Positions 23,501 through 38,500 of a stretch of DNA of 64,000 bases are shown in pieces. Origin of the DNA: Pseudeuparius sepicola (Eukaryota > Arthropoda > Insecta > Coleoptera > Anthribidae); the NCBI GenBank assembly GCA_963920635.1, contig OY987298.1:117480035-117544034 (forward strand), given 5' to 3'. The position numbers were made by a program, and so were the translations under genes. Every line of letters begins with the position of its first letter. The stretch's first letter is position 1. The notes under the pieces are model-generated. The model did not search any database. It saw only the letters and a list, made by a program, of their open reading frames with translations, and was not told the DNA's origin.

Positions 23501-26500
23501 TGGTCGTGTCAACGCTCAACGGTCAGGTCATGAAGCAACATGTCCAGATGGCCGAGGACATAATCAATTTCACGCCAGTTTTTTAGGAAATTTCATATAA
23601 GAAAAAAATGATGAAAATAGTGTACCTACCTAAACATTCACAACCATTATGACCCACAATATTTTCACAGACTATACAAATTTTGCCCTGAGGGGGCGGA
23701 AATAGCAACCTTACCTTTTTCTGGATATTAATAAAACGCTAACGTTTTAGGGACATTATTTTCATATTTTTTTCTTATACTCAATTTATCCGAAAAGATT
23801 TCGTTTCGTGTGTCTGGAATCCCCTCAAAACAGTTGAATGATCAACAGGACTACTGGAAGTGTTAGTGTGCAATATAAAAATGTACAGGGTCTTTTTCTC
23901 TGGGCCATCTCAAAATGCTAAATTTTTATGAAACTTTATACTGGTCAGGAGTGCTCGGGAATCATTGAAAAAACATTAATAAACACAAAAGTAATTTATT
24001 TCTCTATACAAAATGCCAACAAATAAAAACAATTTAAATTATTGGACCTTTCTTAACAAAGTTGCTATCTAAGACGATACATTTTTGGTGTGTTCCCTGT
24101 TGTAGCACACCAGCTACCTTAACTCATATGAACTTAATGACTGGCAAGCTTCTGTATTTTTTCGACATAGTTCGTTTATAATGCGGGGGTGGTTTTGATA
24201 TACTCGATTTTCGACGCATAATAAAGTTTAAAAAATTCAGCATTTTGAGTTGGCACAGAGAAGAACAAGATGTATATTTTTTATTGAATCTTTTGCTCAC
24301 CTTTGACACCGTGCAGAATGGAACTCCCTGTATATTTTTTGTTCAAATTTGGTATGTGGGGGTTTGGGGGTGCCCTGATTAACGCCGTGTTGTCAGATTT
24401 TAAATAAAAAAATCGCTAAATGATTTTCTTTTTTTTTACTAGAAAAAAATTCGTAGTAGGCCTTGAAAATTGAGATTAAAACCTAAAATTTTGCTCTATA
24501 CGTAGAGTTTTTTGTGGCATATTTTTAGAAAAAAAAACCGGCTAAAATTAGATGAAGAATAAAAATTTTACAGAGCTGTCTCCATTCCAAACGAGCCACA
24601 CTGTATATGGTTGGAATCGGGTTGAAGTGTAGATTCTGAAAATTCTATAATGAAGACAGTGTTCCAATAAAAAACATAAGTTTGGTTTATATTGCTTTCA
24701 CGGAACACCCTTGAATCAATGACAACAAGACCATGGAAAAGCCCACCAAAAATCCTAGAATTGCTAAGTCTGCAATTTTTTCTTTAACTCGAAAAATAAA
24801 GAAGTTAAGAAAACCTTTGAAATGTTATGTATTAAAAAGGAGAATTGATGAACCACACAGAAAAAGCTTTTTAAGGAACAATACCCTGAATCTACATTTT
24901 GCCTAATGCCTAATGCTCTTGACCTTCAGTGGTGCGTTTCTGCAAAGACAGTTTTTACGCGCTATATCGCTCCGATTCTTGTTTACGATTTCGAAAATAT
25001 TCACGCATTTTTGGCTCAACTTTAAAAACCACTTGTTTTTTATTGTTGGGTAACCTACTCTAGTTAGTACGTCCCACAAATAAATATTTCTTGCTCTTAT
25101 TTATTACAAATACAAACAGTCTTTTGGCAACAAAACGAGTTTTTAATTTCTAGCCAAGAATTTCGACAAAACTAAAACCAATAAATAAAGTACGGCACTT
25201 ATCACAGTGGATCGCTTTGTTTGAAGCTTACTGAGGTAAATGCATATGTATGTACTTGCCTAAAAGTAAATAAAACAAAGCAATATATAATTTACCCAAA
25301 ATTCATATTTACTCGCCGACGGCTGTGTTCTTTACATTTCAATTAGATTCATTTTTTGAAGTTAGCAGTCTGCTAAAAACTGTAACATTTTCGAGCAACG
25401 CAGTTTGAACTAACGCGGAGACGTCTGCAATAGGTATTTGTGTTCACTAATTTCCAATTGCAACCAAAATCGATAGATCCAAGCCTGTAGAAACATGTAC
25501 CTAGGTATCATTAATAAAACCGCTTTTAATACATTTCTTACCAAAATAAATGAAAAATCAATTCAGCTAATACGGTTTGGCTTTAAAGGGTAGGGCAAGT
25601 ACACGTCACTGCTGTCCACAACACGCTACATACAGCCGCTATTATACGCAGTTTTACGACGCCTGTTGTGGAAACACAGTAAATATAGCCTATTTAGGCT
25701 TTTACAGTTAAGTTTCTACTGTGGTAATATGCACAAAGGAGAGGGACATGCGCGCTCGCAAGTGGAGGAGTGACGTCAGGCTAATTACAGCGGTCCGTGA
25801 ATTCAAACGAATGTAGGTACTTCTCCCTATTATTTTCTACAGAAAATGTTGTTTAGTATTCTTGAATTCTACATATTTAATTTGAAGGCTATTTACCGTC
25901 TGTTTAAGCCCTTTAGACATATTTTTTGAACATGTGAACTTTTTATTTAAGTTGTTGGCAGCTGCAATGAGAATTGTAGATAGGTACCACAAAAAATAGA
26001 CATTTACACTACAAGACCTGTAAGTGCACTTTGTTGGCCGAGGAGGTCGTTTAAGAAGAGACAACGCAAATTTTATTTATCTGGATTTCTCTACATTTTG
26101 CCAAACGATTTTTTTATCTCCATACTACTTTTTTGTTGTTTACATTACAAAAAAAAACATAAATAAAAAGATCTGCAACCTTTTCATATAACGCAAATGA
26201 TAAACTACTAATCAAACTTGTCCTAAATTTATAAAGCAGTCCACTTATGGCGATACATTCTGATTTGAAATATGTTTCACATTTTTATACTCGAAAGAAC
26301 ATAATATACCAACTTAATTAGGTAATTACGAAAAGTAAAATTACCTAATATAATTTTGGGTGGCCTAATCCCTGTTCAGTTTGATTGCTAGCAAGTTACA
26401 GAGAACAAATTATAATTTTACTCGACCACCCAATTCTGACATACAATTTAAACTTCCTAAATATTTACTAATTGGCACTTGAAAGGGACAGAATCTCGGT

Positions 26501-29500
26501 TTTAAATGTGCACCCAAAAGTATACCTGTTTCTTCAAGCCATAAATAAGTCACGACAGTTCAATAATTCCTCAGGCTAAATCATCTGTCGATAGAGGCTA
26601 ACGTGAATTGGAATGGTCCTATTCTCATATAAGAATTGGAACTTAATTTATCGATTTAATGATTGATACGTGTTTCTATACAATTAGATATATCGATTTT
26701 GGTTACGATTGAAAATTAGTGATAAATTTCTTTTTAATTGAAATTAGAAATGCTCAAATAGCCTTACAGGTAGGGTTTTGTAAGTCTTTCATTTCTATTC
26801 TTATTATTATACCTATATTATTATGTCCTATTGGAGATCTAAACAATATTTTAGAGAAAATTGTTGGGAATTAGAAATTGTATACTGGTCTTTCGCATTT
26901 TCAGTATTCACGGTTTTTTTCTGGTACCTACCTACAATATATTCTATTTTGTAACAGATACGAAAAAAGTTTATCTGTAAAACTTATCTACAATAATTAT
27001 TATTAGAAATAGTTTCGTGTCCTGGTTTGATTTGCAATGGGTACACTTAGTCGGTAGATAGGACAAAGCCGACGTTTCGATTTATATCTAAATCATCTTC
27101 AGGGCTACAAGAAGATTAAAAAAATAATATCACAACAATTTGAACAAATTAAAAATATTAAAACTTAAATAGGCTATGACAAGGGGAACAACCTTACCTA
27201 GTGAGGAAACCATGTGGAAGTCAAACAAAAAATCTTGTTTACAGATGTGCACATCTTACGTAGAATTAAATAAAAATACATTAATAAGATTAAAATATGG
27301 AGACAACAACATTGGCAGAGGTTAAAAACTCATTATTTTTTAAGTACAAAAGAAATTTTTAATATACAATGGGCAAAAGATGATAAAAATCACACTTCTA
27401 CAAATATAGGGTATGCCAAAGAATAAATCCATCATTATTTATGTTCATATACTCTTTAAAATTGGAGCATTAAGAAACTTTTAAAATATGAAAGGAATAT
27501 AAATCAATAAATAAACATTCTTTAGGATTTGATGTATTTATTAAAAAGGCCACTATAAATAAGACTCAGGTGTTCCGTATCGGTTTTTTGTTAACGGTAT
27601 TGTGATGACTTTGAATGCATACCATTTCACTAAATAATCTTTTATGAAATTTTTTAACAGAATCCAAATCGAACTTCATTGATTATTATTATTATTTGAA
27701 AGTACAACATTTTTGTATTTCTATAAGAGTATGCTGTTTATACTGGTTGTCCCACTTAAGATGGTTTTAATCATTTTTCTCCTTTAGTTTAGATTTTAGA
27801 AAAGAAATTTCAATTAAAAATTAAACGGTACGAAATCTACAATTGTAGGAGATTAGCTTACATATAGTTTGTTTCATATGTCCAGCTCCTACTGTATATC
27901 TCTTTATAACAGGGCTTCCCATACCAAATTACAAGATTGTACTAGGTACCGTTCATATGGGACAAGCTGTATTTTAGCTAATTTCCTACAATAATTCTAG
28001 AAGATTTCCTACCGTTTAATTTTTAGTTGAAACTTTTTCTTGCATCGAAAATAAGAGAGTTGCAATGTTCTACTGGATTTCCGAGGGGCGCAGTTTGGTT
28101 TTATTTTCCTTTGTAGTTGAATAATTACTATTTATTAACGGTGATTACAAGAGCAAAATTGTATGAAACGAAATTAGTTTCTAGTTTTCCGTCAAATTAA
28201 AAATGTACAAAAATGGCCTTTCCATACCAATTAACAAAGTTGCACACCGTAGATATAGGACAAACTTGCGTTAATAAAATCCGACAGGAAGAAATTAATA
28301 AAACTTCCTACTTTACCAGTTTCTGTAAATTTGTGCAATAGTTTGTTGTTTATAGAGACTGGAAAATAGTGGAAAATTCATATATTTCAATTTAAGATTA
28401 GAACTGATCTGAAAAACTCAAGAATGCAATGTATGCAATGCAATGTATCTATGGAGGCTATAAAACTCTATTGCAAAATTACGATTTTGCAAGAAAAATA
28501 CAGGGCACGAAAGCCAAATAAATTTTATATCGGTGTCTGAAATTCAATTTAAACGACAAAAGCGAAGACAACCATTTTTTGTTCTGAGATTCTGGCAGCG
28601 ACGTCGAAAATAGAGTGTAGGTATTTGTTCGGCACTAAGGAAAACTTGAAACTGCTGAAAGAGTCCACTCGCGGTATGTTTCAAGAAATTAAATAAGATG
28701 TGGATTATTCTAATATGGTTTTTCGCCATCCCTATTGATTATGCTTGTTTCTACGATACCCATAAGAGTGTTTTCAACAACAACCCATACAGTTTTGTTT
28801 TTGTAGAAAAAAAAACAGAGACTTCGAATTGTTGGCATAAAGGATGATGCTATAGACCACCTCAGAGTCCGGATGCTTAATAAAAATTCTTGTTATTTTC
28901 TGCCAACTCCAGATCATTAGAAACACAGACATTTTCTCCATAATTTATTTGAGTAACTGTTTCAGGTATACTTACAGTTTGGGAGACTGGTCGTATATTT
29001 CACCCTAGTCTACAATGATCATATTTATTGCGCCTTCCATTTGTAGAAAATAGGCTCAAATATGATTTCCAAACATGTCATCAATCATTTCCTGTCTGCC
29101 AACTCGGCCTCGAATTGTTTACCTACTTAGTTGGGTTGTTTTGGATTATGTATTGGGTCATTCAAAAGAGTATTTTATTTGCAGACACTTTGCATTTTAT
29201 AAATGCTAAAGGATATGCTAGTGGACGGTGAATTTAGCCAAGAGAAAAGCATTTTCATTTTTGTCTTTCTCTCTGCTGTCTGCTTTAATAAAATGGAGCG
29301 ACTGCGGGGCAAAGTATTGATTGGACTTCAATTATCTTTCATTTAACACGTCAACAATGTAGAATATCATCATAGACAAACTCAAATTTACGCGAGGTAC
29401 ACCAAACATTTTGTATAACATTTTATATAAAAAATAAACCGAATTAAAACGCCAATACCTCAACATAGTATCGACGAGCTCTAAGAATTTTAAGACATTA

Positions 29501-32500
29501 AAAATTATCGTTTTATTTTGTTTTCGTTTCAAAATTAGTTCGAACGTTTTGGTGTAACAGGATTTTTAAACGATAAAGGGCAAACTCTCTTTAATGGCGA
29601 TCTATACAGAATTTTTGATTATGTCTTAATACTCGTAGAAGTTTACATATTATCAATGTCGTTTATGTTCATCAAACAATTCAAGATTCTTTCACACCAA
29701 AACTGAGTGTGGACCTGTGTACCAAATGCAGGGCCGTGCAGAGCTCGCACGGGCTCCGGTACTACCATCTCGACGGGCCCCTCTACCGCCAAATTGCATA
29801 TTACATTTATTTTACATACAAAGCGATGTAGGATTTAACATTTTTATAGTGTCAAATATGTACACTGTATACATACAAAGTTCACATTTTCAAAAATACG
29901 TCAAGCAAAAAGTGTTACAAAAACAAAGGAACCATATGGAAATATGAACTTCTATTACGTATACCTACAAAATAAATAACCAAACAGTCTTTATCCCCTA
30001 TTGCAAATATAAGGAACACATAACATAACGACTTAAGAAATATAAAAGGAACTTAAATTTCTGCCTCTCAACAACAATAAAACAAAATAAATAACTAAAA
30101 AACATAAAAAATTAAAATTAATTAAATAAACATTGATCTCATTCAAATATTTACGTTCTACTCCACATTACATATATATTTAAATTTTTTTAATTAAAAA
30201 AGAAAATATTTAAAAAAAGTTTCTTCCTTTTCTTTCCTGGTCGTTCTTGTTTTGTAAATAAATAATCCTGGGATTCGACCAAAGGTTAGGTATATATTAA
30301 TTTTTGTTGAAGGAGTCACTCCTTCACTACCACCTACACAAAACACAATGCACAGATATATTTTTAATAACTTTTATCATATAAAAATTTCAAAAACATC
30401 CAAAGAATTTTAAATTGTTTATTGATGTACATCTTTTTGAGATATATTTGAAAACAAATATGTTTTTAAATGTCACTTTTTGAATAAATCTCGCAAAATA
30501 AATGACATTTGTATATATTTACAACTTTTATATACCTGATGATGGTAAGCATGCCGAAAGGCGTTGTATAAGCAACACAAACAGAAACAATAAATATATA
30601 ACTTTTGGTCAAATCCCAGGATTATTTATTTACGTTACATATTTAGACAGTGTTTAGGTAGGTTAGGTTACTCGTTCGGCTATGATTTAGAGTAGTAGGT
30701 CGACTTTTCGAGCCTTCATATTGGCAAAGTTGTCTATGATTTGGTCAAAATTACTTTTTCGAGCTAATAAAAATTCTAATGCGAGAGTTCCTATAGACTT
30801 GTTAACCGTTCTGGGTATCTACATAGTAGACCTAAGAACTCTTTTTATTCAAGCTACGGTACTAAATGACCTTTTTCCTTGTTCAACTGTCACTGGAATA
30901 GTGAAAAAAATCCTGAGAGAAATTATGACATTGGGAAAGAGCACGAGAGGTATTTTTTACATGTTACATATTACATATTATTACATACAACATACAACGC
31001 CAACACTGCCAACAACGCCCTGGGTCCCGGTAAATTGTACCGACCGCACCCCCTATGCACGGCCCTGACCAAATGGGAATTTCACGTCAATCGCGTATGG
31101 TGTCGAAGCCTATTGTCCCTCCTCAGAAAAGGCTTATCCCCCCAATATTAGATTGACGCCTCTCAAAATTTAAACCTACATTATTCTGGAATATCCCCGC
31201 CAAAGCCCGGATGGACAGTAGAAATGGGCAGGGAACTTGATTTTTTACAGGGTGGCCCTAGAAGAAAATTATCCAAAGTGTGATGGTCATAAATTGAGGT
31301 TATTCGTTGGCGAAAATGTTTTTATATATACATATATGTATAAACATGGCTCCTTAAGGTTTTCATTGAAATTAAACAAAAAATCTTCCTTATTGATTTA
31401 TTTCAAAATTCCAAAGCCACCCAAGTATATGAAATCACTTTAATTTCCATGGCTGTATGAATGTTCAGGGTGTCCACCTGAAGGTAATGCAGTAGATTAA
31501 TGCCATAATTTTTGAGACAAATTCATGATTAAAAAAACAGTTTTTTTTCCAAAGAACCTAATGTCAACCGAGATGTCAACAATCGTATTTCACATTTTAT
31601 GCATTCTGATAGTGATATCTATTATTGTGGTCTACCTATCTGTGCTTCTACCTCAAATGGTGTTATTGTCAACTAATTTGTTGTAGGTATTGTCAATTTT
31701 CTTGATACAAGCTATCTACTTTTGGAGATTTTTGCCTGACCTTTTTTTTGTTTCGAAAGTCTTAAAGACCACTACTTTGGCCTTCGTACCGCTGTGGAAA
31801 CGCAAATCCAGGGAAGGGTACGACACCACAGTGTTAATCATGACACCCAAAAAACCCTATATAGAAAATTTGAAGTATAATTTGTACACGGGTTTTTTTA
31901 GGTGTTCTGTTTAACGCTGTGGTGTCACACTTTAAATAAAAAAATTATGGCGGAGACTCATAAGTGTTAATATAAGAAAAATATTTATTAATAGTTTTGA
32001 GTTACTTATATAGAGTGATATGCTCTGTATTAGGTATTCATTTGCAAAGAAAATGAACCCTCTCTATAAAACATTTATGCTAATTGTATGCCAAATCCAA
32101 GAGACACTTTCAAGGTATAATCAATTCGCATTTACCGACAAAGAAACGAATATAGAATATTACATAACAATAACCGTCAGGATAACTCCTAACTCCTCCG
32201 TTCATCCTAATCTGAATTGTATTGAATACCTAACCAAAAATCTATTTATATCCTACAAATTGGAATGCAAAATGTGGAAAACCACGGACCTTTATAAAAA
32301 CGTACGAAGGATAGAGCCTACCTTTTTCGATTACGGATATCCCATTTATAAAAAAGTTCCGCAGGCCTATTTAAGAGAATATTTATTTGGCCAGACACTA
32401 TTGCGATTTTGAGAGGACTTTTATAAAAGTCTATTTGTAGGTCTGGAAAAATCGCGATAATAAGTCTTTCCAATAATCTAATTCGATACAAAGATCGAGA

Positions 32501-35500
32501 TATTGTATACAAGAACGACCCTATCCTTGTAGAATTTTGTTGCCTTTTAATGCCCTTTTAGATTGTATGAAAAAGATCAGCTATTTTATTGTGAAATAAT
32601 TTTTAAGCACAATACACGACTATATTTTCCTGTACTTGGGGCCGATTCCGTTTTCCGATACAAGAATATCGAGTAATTCGATAACGAATGAGACATCGAA
32701 TACGATTGTATCGTATTTAGCTATTCTGTTTTCTGATTGCAACGTGTAGCTGCTACTGGAAAATATTATTTGCAGTGCAATAGGTGCAATTATTGTTAGT
32801 TACTTAAGTGCATGCATCAATGTAATTATTATTATCTATTGCATGCGCCGCCCCTCCGTTTTTTAGTCGGTTTTTTAAAAACGTGTTATATTAAAAAACA
32901 TATATTTTTTTTATGTATGACAGGTGTTGCTTTTATTTTAAACTTGAAACCAAAGAATAACACGATTTTTTTTGTATAGGCATTATTTTTTTAATAAATA
33001 ATATTCAGAGCTATTCATAAAGTTTGCACCAAATGGGAACAATTTGTATTATTAGATTTTTTTGAAAACATGATTTCGGGATATCTTGGAGCATATTGCG
33101 CCTAAAGAGAGTCGTGACCTCACAGCCCATACCTGTCAAATTTGACATTTAAAACTAAAAATTGGGTTCGCCTTTGGAAATATCGGAAAAAATATGTTAC
33201 ATGCCAATCTTCAGAAATATATCAGGATATTTGTTTTTTCTTTATCACATCATCTCTTCAAATTGGTACACGATATTTTTTCCCGCAAAAAAACTTAAGA
33301 CACTTTATTTAGGTACTGGTCGCTTTCTTACTAAACCATAAAAATACAAATAAATTTCAACGCAAAAAACGGGAAAATAAGATTTTTTAAATAGTTGTTG
33401 TGTACCAACACAATATTGGTGCAGACTCTTTAATTTTAAGCTAAGTTCATGTTCATGTTCAAGAGTTGTAATATTACACATTGAAATTGAGTGAAGCAAA
33501 ATGATAAGGTTCAGTTTTGTATTGACTTTTATGGTTTCAGTTTCAATTTCTGGAATATGAAGTAAAAATAAGACGAATATCCTTCTAAAAATTGACATAG
33601 ACGCACAATAATACAATACGAATACGTTTTCTTAATAACTTTTTCCGATTTCCAAGATAAAACCCCATTTTTCCTAATTTTTATTTTAAATGTCATATTT
33701 GACAGGCATATGGGTTGTAACGTCACGACTCTCTTCAGGCGCAATAGTGTACCCAAAACATGCACCAATGTAGCCCGAAATTAGATTTTCAAATGGATTT
33801 TTATAATTTTTGTTTATCTATTTCAATCCAACTAAACACAGTAGACGGCTACGCGCCTCAGGATATAAAATGCTCGGTAAATAATGGCCTTCTCAACCGA
33901 AGTGTGTATATAATTTTTTTACTACTAACATCGAAATATTGCCATATTTTACATATTTGATTAGATCTAGCCTGGGAGTTCAGTGGTCAAGCTGATAAAA
34001 TGAAACTAATTTTTAAATGTTATATAGAAAATTTTTCATTATTTACCTAGGTATTTTAATGATGTACGGCACCTTCTGACAGAAAAACCAAACTGCTGCT
34101 TCTTGTGCAGCCTACACAACAAATCTATTGATATTCGAATTTACTAAAATATGTATACTGAAGGATTGCGCTTCTATAGGAAACAATTTCGCAATGTGTA
34201 AGAAAAGTTAAATGAGCCTTTATCGGCCGGGTTTTGAATATTTGGTCACTTTTGACGGGCGATTTCTCCGCGTCTGACGTTTGATGTTTACATCTCGCCA
34301 AGGCCTACTTATTGAAAAAATCGTACAATAATGGGCTACATTATTGTACGATTTCTGTGCTTTTAATGACGATTTTGGGACATTTTAATGCCGATTTCAA
34401 GAAAAAAGTTATTTTATAAACCTTTCTATTCATTTAAGATATTTGTTTTGTTAAAAATATTTCGTCAGATTATGTTACCCGTTTTTCGGGAAATGATCGA
34501 GGCATAACAAAACTTGTATATGATTAGCAGAAGACTCGAGATTCGTAGCCAGAGTTTACCTTTTGATTTGCCAGAAGCCCGATTCAAAGAATTGTTTCGA
34601 TTAGATAAAAGATTGACCAGAAATCTTCGTTTATTGAAAATAAGGGCTTCAGCTGCGCTTCATTTTTTTGCTACAGGATCATACCAACGGGGTATAGGGA
34701 TGAAATTCTGTATCAGTTCCTCTTGCATCATCAGTTAATCTCTAAAAAAGCCAAACTTCTGTAATACCTTTACTTTAAGCTTTAATTTTAACACTAACAC
34801 GGCATATTGGCATATTAAATTGGTAGAAGTGAAATTAAAATGGATAGCAACTTAACTTAATAAAATAGAAACATGAGTTTTTTCTAAACTTACCCTTGGA
34901 ACTACCGTTCCAATTTCTTGGTTACTCACTCCAGCATAAAAGTTTTTACGACCCAGGATTTTCAGCGCCCTTAATTCAAAACTCTTGAAACTTTTCCGAT
35001 TCCCGCCTCCTGTTGCTGATAGGTCACCTTTTATTTGACCCCTTTCTTTTTAATTTGGTATTAAAATCAGTCCAAGTCTAAAAATGTTGTCATAATAATT
35101 ATTAGTCAATTTTTCTGCACGGTCGCCGATCGCGGTAACCCAGTTTCCAGGACGACAACCGTAGTCACCGAAAAAACAGAATTGGCCCGGCGAATGGGTA
35201 AAGGCAAATAAATCGAGGGTCGTGGCAATCTGAAGGAAAACCCTGAAGGAAAACCATTGACGTAGGAAAACATGCCCTTAAAATTTATTTAATATCACTC
35301 ATTTCCTATTTTATTTACCTTCTGCCACTTGTCAGCAGATCCTTCTCCATCTCCCAGGCTATTAAATGTGTTAGCTAAATCATTCCATAATTATTTTGTC
35401 TTTGTCGCCCTCCAGGGCCGGTGAATAAAATATAAATATCTGTATGACCTTCCATAAACTGAAGTAAATCATTCCACTTGGCCTCTTTTATTCTGAAAGA

Positions 35501-38500
35501 CATTTATATCTAAGTTATTTCGAGATTAAAATATTTACATTTTTAATAATTTATCCATCTTTACCATACATGTATGTAATTGAAAATATTTAGCATCACC
35601 GTTGAGTTTTACTCAATGGTATCAAATAATCGTAGTCAACTTATATTGTACATACTCTATCGCTTGTGGCACGCTTTCACAACACACAACGCTTCTAGCA
35701 CAGTTTTTATTTATTTATTTCTAATTCTAATTCCTGCTCCTCTGGTAGAAAAATGGAATTTCTCTGATATTGTAGCCGACCCCACGCCACGCTCTGCTGG
35801 CTTACTTATTTTATTGGGGGTAAGGTACTTATTTTAGAGGTTAGTTTTTAATATTTTTTACACAAAACCTAACAAGCCGCAAGCTCCCGATGTACCGAGT
35901 AATACGATCGAATTTTTACGATCGAGTCGTAAAACAGAAAGCCTAATGATCGAATTAAGATGGCGGATACGAAACGATCGGGAAACGGAATCGGCCCTCA
36001 GAATATTGATAATTATTTTCTATGTTGTTCCTGGTAGGTTTAGTTTATTTAAGACGAAAATTCCTGGGATTCTACCATTTATATATAAATAAATATTTAT
36101 ATATAAATAAATATTTATATATAAATGGTAGATTCCCTTGAATTTTCGTCTTAGATAATTATTTTGTTTCAGAACTTTGTCAAACTTGCCCTACCTTAGA
36201 GTTATAGAGGAAGGGACATTTTCCGATATTCCCAATTTAAGAACAATGTGAGTATTATTATTACATATTTTGAAATTATATCAAATTTTATTTTGTAAAC
36301 ACATTTGTTTCAGATACATATCGCATGCTCCTCAGTTGAAATTTTTACATGGGCTCCTGCGCAACGTAATCTCGACAAGCTTCAGGACGTTGTAAGTAGA
36401 AGGTATAGATTTAGTGTAAATGTGAATAAGTTTATTTGATAGGATTTTATTGATCTGAAGGTCAAAATAAATATCTGTGCCAAATATTTCTCTTCGAGAT
36501 CTTGAATCGCATTACAAGTATCATTTTTAGATTTTTTTATATTTTTTGCGTGTCGAGGTACCAAAAACTTCTGTTAGAGAAAGTTCCAAGGAATTGGAAT
36601 TGACACAAAATTTAATTTTTAATAATTTCAATCTTTCTGGTAGTTGATTTTTTCATAAATGCTCATTAGTTTCTTGTGATAATTTTATACAACAAAAAAT
36701 TCGAATAAACGAAAATGCCGAATTTAAAAATAAGCCGATTTTTATGAAATTTGTTGATAGGCTGTTATTTTTAATTCCCAATATTAAGGAAAAAATAAAA
36801 TGAAGGACTTTTACAAAACCATAGGTACCTGTTAGGAGATCATTGGATTTATAAAGAGTTTGCAAAGAGGTTTATTTCGACACAAAGATCAGTGAACCCG
36901 ATCGAAAACAGGGCCCTGGCGAGTTTTAAATTTAGTAAATTTTTCATTTTTCATATTTAACAAAATTATGGCCAGATGATTAATTGAAACACAATTTGCT
37001 GAAAAGATAATAATTTTCGTTTTTGGGATCAGGACAATAATAATTCTTTATTACCTACATCAAGGGTCCGTCTTAGAGAAAACGTGCATATTTTCGTCAT
37101 AAGAAAACTGATTAATAATAATATTAAGGCGTCGACGCAAATTATACAACAATATGTTATTAGTGTGTTGCATAATATGTTTATGTTGCGAATCTTCTGC
37201 TAATCACCACTGCAGAGCTTATCTTTGCACAAGGTTCAGTTGGCCTCAAACATTTATTATCCACCAAAAATGTAACAATATCACAATCCAACAACAGTTC
37301 TGAACAAAGCTATTGTAATATTTTTATGCCTATAATATTAAATTATTATATAAAACAAAGTAGCCTATTAATAAAAACATAAAACATAGTGTAAGGTAAA
37401 GTGAATTGAATGAAAGACAAATTTCTGTTTTTAAAACACTTTTCTCTGAAAAATAATGGTAAAAATTGTGGACTTTTGTAATTCCCATTTATTTGACCTA
37501 TACGCTAATAGCTATTATAAAAAATTCTACTTGCATGAAAGTTTTTCTAGCTTCAAAAATATAGGCTTTAAGACTAGGTACCTTAAAATTATGCGGAAAG
37601 ACACTGTACAAACAATTTAATGATGTGATTTAGAAATCCGCTAATATTTATTCACCATTGGCGGTACGGCAGAATAGAAAAATCTATATAAAATCTCTCG
37701 CATTTAATGTCAAAATAATCCACCAAATTTATCTAAACTAACCATTTAAACGTATAATGAAACTTCCCAAAATCACACGGACTGTTGATTTTCTAATTTG
37801 GCTCCATGTTCTCTTTGTGTGGCATAACCAATTAAATAATTCCATTCGTTTCACAACAGATGTCCATTAAGTTATAAATGACATTAAGGTTTTTTTTTCA
37901 GGCGAATAGTAAACACAGGCTTACACGAGGTCCCAGATTTACTACATTTGCCCTCCGAGAACACAATGTTTTTGTTGTAAGTAAGTATAAATCTCTTTAG
38001 AAATTTAAGAAAAAATTGACTGGCGGTTGGGACAGAAAAAATTGCGATGTATTCTTATCGGCTTTTTAAGACACAAAAAAGACAAAGAAAATGTTCTCAT
38101 AATTTTTCAAAGATCACGGATATCAGGGCCAAAAAGACTAGTTAATTGTAGCTAAGCTAACGTTTCGTTGATATATTTGAACTTCTTCAGGGCTACGAGA
38201 ATAATTACCGGTGATGATACATAATAATTTGGATCACAAAATCAGTAATAGGATATTGTTACAAACGTGGGAGAAGCAAAGAGACAATTAATTAGCTTCA
38301 CATAACACATAAAATTTAGTTTAGACACTTTCGGCATTACGGAGATGATACACTTTGTTAAGCCATAAAATAATTATTTTGGCCTTGGCTATTTATGAAT
38401 TTATTAGCGTATGAAGGAAGAAGCGAGGTTCTTGCCTTTCTTTTTCTTTCGAACTTTTCGTTTTTTAGTCTCACTATAACAGTTTTTTATTATATTAGCT

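Larger units (their letters stand above)
29729..31067 (-). mobile_element. hAT transposon with 8-bp target duplication
   Basis: CAGGGCCGTGCAGAG at 29729 is mirrored by CTATGCACGGCCCTG ending 31067, and ACCAAATG is duplicated (29721-29728, 31068-31075). A hAT C-terminal remnant lies on the minus strand, and a separate inverted-repeat insert occupies 30250-30642. The element is short for an autonomous hAT, so most of the transposase is gone. Confidence 0.9.
32638..35997 (+). mobile_element. PIF/Harbinger transposon remnant with two genes
   Basis: GGGCCGATTCCGTTTTCCGAT at 32638 is mirrored by ATCGGGAAACGGAATCGGCCC ending 35997, with subterminal similarity for about 100 bp (ATTCTGTTTTCTGA against its complement near 35935). 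It contains a Harbinger transposase fragment on plus and a Myb/SANT-like fragment on minus, the two-gene layout of this superfamily. No 3-bp duplication is evident. Nested repeats at 33010-33765 and 33848-34055 show it is old. It ends 175 bp before Lgr1 exon 2. Confidence 0.75.
14558..36172 (+). other. Lgr1 intron 1 (21.6 kb, repeat-filled)
   Basis: It holds a LINE (14665-16200), a possible gag remnant, several inverted-repeat elements, a hAT (29729-31067) and a PIF/Harbinger element (32638-35997). The stretches 16201-18740, 19270-21450, 24807-27010, 28060-29720 and 31076-32637 show no recognisable gene beyond the small repeats listed separately. Confidence 0.85.

Noticed and set aside
31690..32412. 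Plus-strand frames of 74 and 130 codons
   Set aside because: The first overlaps a hairpin; the second has no recognised family or gene context. Coding cannot be supported.
14558..36172. Missing LRR exons in the long intron 1
   Set aside because: The repeat series is complete by comparison with the family and the phases join directly, so no exon is needed here.
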